Positions 58,206-64,000 of a DNA stretch of 64,000 bases are shown piece after piece. A program made the position numbers and the translations under genes. The stretch's first letter is position 1. Each line of letters opens with the position of its first letter. A model generated the notes under the pieces. That model had not been told where the DNA came from, ran no database searches, and saw only the letters and a program-made list of their open reading frames with translations. The DNA comes from Chlorops oryzae (lineage: Eukaryota > Arthropoda > Insecta > Diptera > Chloropidae). The stretch spans positions 18,150,724-18,214,723 of the forward strand of contig CM035806.1 of assembly GCA_020466095.1 (NCBI GenBank). The letters are read 5' to 3'.

Positions 58206-60617
58206 TTCTTTAAGAGATAAAGGAATAAACCTAGTGCAATGAGCTTTGTCCTTTTCGCTTCATCCAACTCTGGCCATCGATTGGATGACGATCACTCACC
58301 GCTTAGCTAATGGAAAGACATCTAGATGAGAGTATCATGTAAAAAAAAAAAAAAAAAAAAAATTATTAAAAAAATCCCACAATTTTCTCGAAACTTCTCA
58401 CGCTCTTCTCGACTCATTCAATTCCCCTCAAACAAATATCATGTACATATCTACTTACTTATGACTCAATTTGAGCAGATTGGGTTAAGTACAGTTCATG
58501 CACAGCAAAGTAAAGTTTATAAAATTTAACGACTTTTAAACCATAAAAAAAAAAACAAAATGACTTTTTTCACCCGTCTTTTTTTATACATTACAATTTT
58601 TATTGAATTTTGTTTTGTTACATTTTTTTCTTTTTATTTTATTATTATTATTAATTTTTCCAAAAAGTCAAAGGCTCTTCAACCTTTTTTGGCGCTCATT
58701 TAAAATGGCAAACAAAGCATGATATCAAAATGCGTTAAGAACTTGTTTGGATAAAACACCAAAAAATCGAAAACAAAAAGGAAAATTTCTATAAAATCAA
58801 TTTAAATAAAAAGGAAGAAAAAAAAAAGAAGCAAATAAAGCAATTTTAAAACTCACGATGCGAATTATTTATTTCATTTCATTTTATCTAATTTATTTAT
58901 TTATTTTATTTTATTTATTTATTTATTTTTTTTTTTTTTTTTGAGGTAATCACATAGTCTTGATAGCGTGAAGCAGAGAGAAAAATCGAAAAAGCTTAGA
59001 ACGTTTTTTTTTTAACTGTGAGGCATTCGAAAGCCTCAAAGCGAAGCTTAATTGATGCTAGAAGCTTTTAATGCCTAGGCACACGAAATAATCGAAGAAA
59101 AGGAAGAAGCATAAGCAGAAGAAGCGACTTCCAGCAATCAAGAAGTCACAGACAGTCGCGCCGATGTGAAGCGAAATGAAGAGCTGAGTTTGAGGTGCGT
59201 TGCGCTGCGCTGCGGTGCGCTGCGGTGCGCTGCTGTGCGGTTCGGTGCGGTTGGGGGAGTGTCATTTTTGGCTTTAAAATGAAGACCTCCATTATTGTGC
59301 GAGCTTGCTTTGTAGAAGGGAAAAACCTGTACCTGTGCTTTTTTGCGGCCTTTGCAAACAGGTTGTATACAATAATTTATATGCTCACATGCGAACGTAC
59401 AATGTGGATATACAGTGTACATGCCTACATACAATATGTATGTGTTTGTCTGAATGTATGTGGCAACTTGTTTTGATTTTTTGAATTTAAACAACAACAA
59501 CAAAATGAGAATAAATTTATAAGACATTTTTAATAGCTTCGTCGAGCGTTGAGCGTCGTCGTCGTTCTTCTGCTTCGCTGAATACTTAAACGCCTTGTCT
59601 GAATGCCTGACTAAGTAACTAACTACCAACATTCAACCTACCAACCAACCAACCAACCAACCGAACGACTCACTGACTGACTGACTTAAAGACTTACTGT
59701 CTTGGTTAGTTGGTTAGCTGGCTGACTAGCTGGCTGGCTGGCTGGCTGGCTGCCACAAATTCCACACACGAATATGCTTGAAATAAAAATTCAGAAAAAA
59801 ATATTTCCAGTTTTATACACAAAGGTACAAAGTCAAAGCCGTAAAAGTCATGAAAGCCAAGGTATATGCACAAAAGTAGACAGACACTAACACACACACA
59901 CACACACACACACATGTGTACATATGTGTGAATTTATGTATTTAGAGAAAAATCAGCGGCTCACAACCGAGATTGATTCTATGTTAAGATTCGCTCGTTT
60001 GGTCGTTCGATCGATCGTTCGTTTCGTGTCGGCAAATATTTGTATCCGTCGCTTTTGTCTTGGCATTTTGTTTTATTATTATTTATTTAACTTTTTTTTG
60101 TCTCTTTTTTTTTTTTTTTTTTTTTTTTGTAAATTTTTATATTGTCTATTTTCGAAGCGCGACTACTGTCATTAACGACATCAGTCAACAGAAAATTGAT
60201 CGGAAAGACGGCGCGAGGTTATCGTATCTATCGCTTCTAAGCTCGGTCCCTCAACGATTCAGGATTGTTCTCTAAGACAGGCAGGCACATATCCAAACAT
60301 GCATGTATGTATGTACATATGTACGAGCAACAAAAAATTCTTCTTTGTGAAATTTTTTCATGCCCTCTTGATTTCATTAGATTTAATTGCTATACAGGGC
60401 CATTAAAAGGCAAACCCGAAGCCGAAGCCAAAGCCGAAGCCAAAGCTTGAGCCGGTGCTTGTACTCATGCCGATGCCGGTGGCAATTTATCTGCTCACCT
60501 GAGCCATTGAAATGCCACTTGAACTTCAACTCGAATCTGTCAGCGTTATTTGCACATGAAATGGCACATTTAAAAATTATGAAAAATAAAAAAATTGTTT
60601 TTCTTTGTTCAAAAGTA
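58206..60617. other. No confirmed gene; GC-rich patch at 59150-59260
   Basis: GCGCTGCGGTGCGCTGCGG-type repetition at 59200-59250 and tetranucleotide runs nearby stand out in otherwise AT-rich DNA. Being ~8 kb upstream of B1 on the gene strand, it could belong to a promoter or untranslated exon, but no signal proves it. Confidence 0.4.
59640..59755. repeat. Tetranucleotide repeat cluster
   Basis: Adjacent short runs of (AACC)n at 59642-59661, (GACT)n at about 59668-59685 and (GGCT)n at about 59718-59750. Confidence 0.85.
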
Positions 60618-61118
60618 CAGTAGAATCTCGCAAAAGTTACCGCTCGAATGAGTTAAACGCTTGGTTAAGTTAATCGAATTTCAGCGCCCACGTAGCGTTC
60701 TAAAAAGTTAATTTTGGCATTAACTTTTCTGAGCGTAATTTTTTTATTTCCTTTTTTTTTTATTAATCACCCCTATTTCGTGTGTATTACGTGGAATAGC
60801 GAAGAAAAACAAAAGAAGACAACGCAAATCATAACGGTAGCACTTAAAAGTGACAAATTCGATCGAAGCGTGCAACCTTATTGTGAAATAGGAGTTGTGC
60901 GCGAGTAGATCTTGTGTATGTAAAATAATTATAAATATGGTTTAAATCAAAAAATTTTAATAAAATAAGCATGTTATGTTTGCAAAAATAGATTTTTATG
61001 CATGTAGTCGCTATTTCTTTAATTTTTTTCGATTTTGAAAAAAATTTGGAAAAGTTAATAATTCGGAAAAGTTGATTACCCCTGGGACAAATCGATTAAC
61101 TTTTGCGAGATTCTACTG
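60618..61118. mobile_element. Pogo-like MITE, CAGTAGAATCTCGC family
   Basis: 501 bp, TA flanks (60616-60617, 61119-61120), and a perfect 22-bp terminal inverted repeat that begins CAGTAGAATCTCGCAAAAGT. Internal GTTAAGTTAATCGA-like blocks are repeated near both ends. No transposase remains. Confidence 0.82.
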
Positions 61119-61520
61119 TATGAACATTTTTTTACTTAACCACATTTAAAAAAAAAAATAAAATAAAAATGGATCTCTGAATTCGGATGAAAAAAAACGT
61201 TCTTTTTTTTTATGATTTCTATGAAACTCATACGGGGCTGTTGGTAAAAAGAAGAAGAGGGCGTTAGTACTTTTTCTCACCGAACATTAAGTACCTTACA
61301 ACCATTGCCGGCAACATGCCTAGCAACACGAATGGCCGGCCGGCCATTATCAAATGAAGAAAATCAATTCATCAATATATTTGTTAACGAAAAATATAAA
61401 AAAAAAAAAATTCCCAAAAAATAGGAATAGAGATACATATATGTATATGTAAGTACTTATTTTTAATGGATTACAATTTTACGATGCCCCTTTAAATGTA
61501 TCAAAATATACTCGTAAGTA

Positions 61521-61595
61521 CAGTGAAAGCTCCCATAAGCGGTCGCCGCCTTTTTGTCCACTTATGGGAGATGTCCGCAAGTAGAGCTTTCACTG
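61521..61595. mobile_element. 75-bp pogo-like MITE, CAGTGAAAGCTC family
   Basis: TA on both sides (61519-61520, 61596-61597). Perfect 12-bp terminal inverted repeat CAGTGAAAGCTC / GAGCTTTCACTG, with a second nested pair CCCATAAG / CTTATGGG. Confidence 0.75.
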
Positions 61596-61610
61596 TATAT
61601 ATAAGCACAT

Positions 61611-61886
61611 GTGGCTCTGGAATAGCGTAGGGGATGCGTGCTATCCTCTTAACCCCATAATCCGAGGTTCGATTCCCGGCACAGGCAAAACAAAGTGTAA
61701 TGTTCCAAGCCCAGTATTGGTTTTTCAAAAAATCTCATCTTAGGGGGGCATACTACTTCACACTCACACATACACAAGAAAAATCCCTGGTGGGATCACA
61801 ACGGGCCAGGTATACGGCCTTAAGTGGCAGTCACTCCAACATACAATACAATACAACACAATACATATACAAACACACATGTACAT
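61611..61886 (+). mobile_element. tRNA-derived SINE, family A, copy 3
   Basis: Starts GTGGCTCTGGAATAGCGTAG, has an intact B-box GGTTCGATTCC at 61666-61676, and ends GGGATCACAACGGGCC .. GTGGCAGTCACTCCAAC, with an ATACA-type tail from about 61840. GCACAT occurs just before the start (61605-61610) and after the tail (61887-61892), a possible short target duplication. It sits 15 bp from a 75-bp pogo-like MITE. Confidence 0.85.
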
Positions 61887-62874
61887 GCACATGGAAACAT
61901 CTCCCCTAAGCCACCTTAGCTAATGTAAGTGACAAAATCTTTTTTTTTTTTTCCTTTTAAATTTATGCAAAATACATCAACTAAAACTTTTTTATTGGGG
62001 AGAAGAGCAGGTGATGATTGGTGTTTGTTGTTCCCCCCTTTAATAGCGAAAAAAGATCAACAAAAACAGCTTTTGTTTATTTTAGTTGTTTTCGCATTAA
62101 GCCTATGTGGTCGTTCAACTACATTTCTTTCTTCTTTTTTTTTTCTAGTCAATATGTCTTCTTGTTTATGGTTCTATTGTTTCACGTTTTCTGCCATTAA
62201 GCCATTATAATGCGCTGCCACTATCCTAAACAGAAAAAAATAAATAAATAAATAAACTAAAAAAAAAAAAAAATATTAAACTAAAACAATAAACAGCGAA
62301 TTACAATTTTATGCCGGCTAGTAGGTAGATAAAATAAAATGTTCATTAAGAAGTCAGAAATTTATTTCAATAATTAATTTTCAATTGAAATTTTTATTTA
62401 AACAACCCAATTTAAAGTAAATGCTTCTGAGGAGGTGCTTTTATTCTATGAATTTCTATGAATGCTGCATGCTGCCGGATACTTGTTGCGTAGAGACATG
62501 TTGCAATCGCGTGTTAAGCTATGTGTCCATCAAAAATTTTCGCTTTCATACACTAATGCCCGTATTAAAAATGAGACGGAATGCAATCGGAAATTTCATT
62601 CGGTTACTTTTTCGTTTGCCTGATTCCAGTTAAAACGAAAGGTAACAAAAAGTACTTTGGAGACTTAAAAAAGTATTATTTTTTGTTAGTGATAGCACTG
62701 AAGAAATGAAATAAAGAGACAGAGTACAGTTGCCAGTTTTTTTTTTGGGGGGGCGAAATATTCTCCTGAATGTCTCAAAACAAGGCATTGATTCCCTAAA
62801 AATTGAATTTTGAAATCTTCCAAAACCGAAAACGTGGTCCTTTAATGTACATATATGTATGTATGTATGTATTT
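61887..62874. other. No gene recognised
   Basis: AT-rich spacer between two family A SINEs. Confidence 0.5.
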
Positions 62875-63072
62875 TGGAGTGGCTGCCATTTAGGCCGCAT
62901 ACCGGGCCCGTTGTGATACCACTAAGGGTTTTTCTTGTGTTTATGTGAGTGTGTGTATGTCTTTTTATGTAGTATTCTCTCGTTAAAGGAGATTTTTTGA
63001 AAAACCAGTGCTGGGCTTGGAACACTACACTCATTTCGCCTGTGCCGGGAATCGAACCTCGGACCCTGGGAC
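62875..63072 (-). mobile_element. tRNA-derived SINE, family A, copy 4, 5'-truncated
   Basis: Minus-strand copy keeping the B-box (GGTTCGATTCC complement at 63048-63058), the TGGTTTTTCAAAAA block, TGGTATCACAACGGGCC and GTGGCAGCCACTCC. It is followed on the 3' side by an ATAC repeat (62845-62872). The A-box half is missing beyond 63072. Confidence 0.83.
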
Positions 63073-63222
63073 CAAAAGAAATAAAGGTAAAAGCTTGAAA
63101 AAAAATTTTTTTTTTGGATAAAAGTGGACACTAACCTTTAGTGTCAAAAGTAATAAGATAACCAATAGGCCTGAATACACCTGAATACGCCTATTGCAAG
63201 TGGGAGTATATCCACATGTATA

Positions 63223-63379
63223 CAGTGTACTCTCTTTTAAGCGGACATCTACGGTACCGATGTGTCCGCTTAACAGAGGTGTGTCCGCTTGAGACGAAAC
63301 TATTTGAGAATCAGGAAGACTAGAGCATTCCCAAAAATTGTCCGCTTAAGAGGAGTGACCGCAAGGAGAGAATACACTG
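63223..63379 (+). mobile_element. Pogo/Tigger-like MITE, CAGTGTACTCTC family
   Basis: 157 bp flanked by TA (63221-63222, 63380-63381), with ends CAGTGTACTCTC and GAGAATACACTG. Same core as the 34-kb copy, with an extra GTGTCCGCTTAACAGAG segment. Confidence 0.82.
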
Positions 63380-64000
63380 TACACATGTATCAAAATAAAA
63401 ACTATGAATAGATTTCACTTAAAGGTACTTAATCGTTCCATTAAAAACAAAACTCTCAACCCAAAGACTCGCCATACAATTTTCTCACTTTGTTAAGTAA
63501 TTTCGATGCTGTCATCACCACCACACATACATACATACACCTACAAACATATAAGTAAGTCGCGTGTGTTCTTTAGCACATTTAATTTACAAGATGTTTA
63601 CATGCACGAAAAAGAAGAATACGAAGATGAGGAAACGAAAGAGACGGCCGAGACGGAAGCAGAAGTAGAAGAATCAAAATCAGAAGCGAAAAGAAAAGAA
63701 AAGAAAAGAAAAGAAAAGAAAGGCATCGAAAGAGAAACTTAAGTGCGTTCGATGGAGTACAATAAAATTTTATGAATTTCCACGAAATCCGTTCAAAAAA
63801 AGTCCGAGGGCTTGTCCTTTTACAAATTCTCCTCTTGTCGTTTCTTCTGGTTGTTTCTTCTGGTCGTTTCTTCTTGTCGCTTCTTCTTGCTCCTGTTAAT
63901 GCATTAAACGTTTTTATCGTGACCCATTTACGTTGAAAAGCGATAATATTCAAGACGATATATGTAACGACTCGATTTCTTCTCTTTTTTTTATGTTTCA

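Noticed and set aside
57587..58213. 208-codon frame rich in Ser, Ile, His, Asn
   Set aside because: ATTC and AATC repeats contain no stop codon in any plus-strand frame, so openness is automatic.
59138..59632. 164-codon minus-strand frame near a GC-rich patch
   Set aside because: Composition follows GCGCT and tetranucleotide repeats; no recognisable domain. Kept only as a possible regulatory island.

Overview
The window looks like AT-rich euchromatic DNA from a schizophoran fly, most likely a tephritid-type fruit fly (inference). The main evidence is one host coding exon on the minus strand (50241-51009). It is recognisable as the B1-isoform-specific first coding exon of the ecdysone receptor gene EcR: it starts [11 protein letters not shown], carries the [14 protein letters not shown] and EQDLWLC blocks and LPAQTTIIP, and ends [12 protein letters not shown] directly at a CAG|GTGAGT donor in phase 1. 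No EcR DNA-binding or ligand-binding exon, and no A-isoform exon, was recognised. Since the gene reads right to left, positions 1-50240 are best explained as part of a very long EcR intron. Positions above 51 kb would be B1 5'UTR, promoter and upstream sequence. A strong minus-strand zero-length splice signal near 28128 (pyrimidine tract, CAG|GTATGT) fits a recursive splice site in that intron.

The rest is intronic or intergenic sequence filled with mobile DNA. Two full-length mariner elements (31019-32306 and 39761-41048, each 1288 bp with TA target duplications) have transposase ORFs with DD34D architecture. The first keeps all three catalytic aspartates; the second has Asp165 changed to Asn. 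Between them lies a composite: a 5'-truncated RNase H-bearing LINE whose ATT-repeat tail is interrupted by a minus-strand fragment of a restriction-like-endonuclease LINE (Dong/R4-like), the whole flanked by a 12-bp direct repeat. A third LINE 3' end (29094-29595, minus) ends in CCTAA repeats. Its 3' UTR core is shared by two families of tRNA-derived SINEs (copies near 5.4, 35.1, 53.6, 55.4, 61.7 and 63.0 kb), which suggests a LINE/SINE partnership.

Many short non-autonomous DNA elements are visible from inverted termini: several pogo/Tigger-like TA-CAGT...ACTG-TA families (7.6, 22.7, 26.4, 34.0, 60.6, 61.5, 63.2 kb and one nested at 1.5 kb), TTAA-flanked elements (4.6, 37.8, 55.6 kb), an AGGGGTATTC family (41.4, 43.7 kb), CCCTGCAG-ended elements (9.7, 27.4, 46.3 kb), and DINE-1/Helentron-like repeats (1.3, 17.4, 43.9 kb).

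Simple sequence is very prominent: hundreds of bp of GA/CT tracts at more than ten places, a ~650-bp minisatellite of 10-bp period at 12.67-13.32 kb, a 14-bp-period array at 52.0 kb, an ATTC/AATC array at 57.6-58.2 kb, and (ATT)n and (GTT)n tracts. Most long open frames in the window are by-products of these tracts and were rejected as genes. No rRNA gene, intact tRNA gene or CRISPR array was found.
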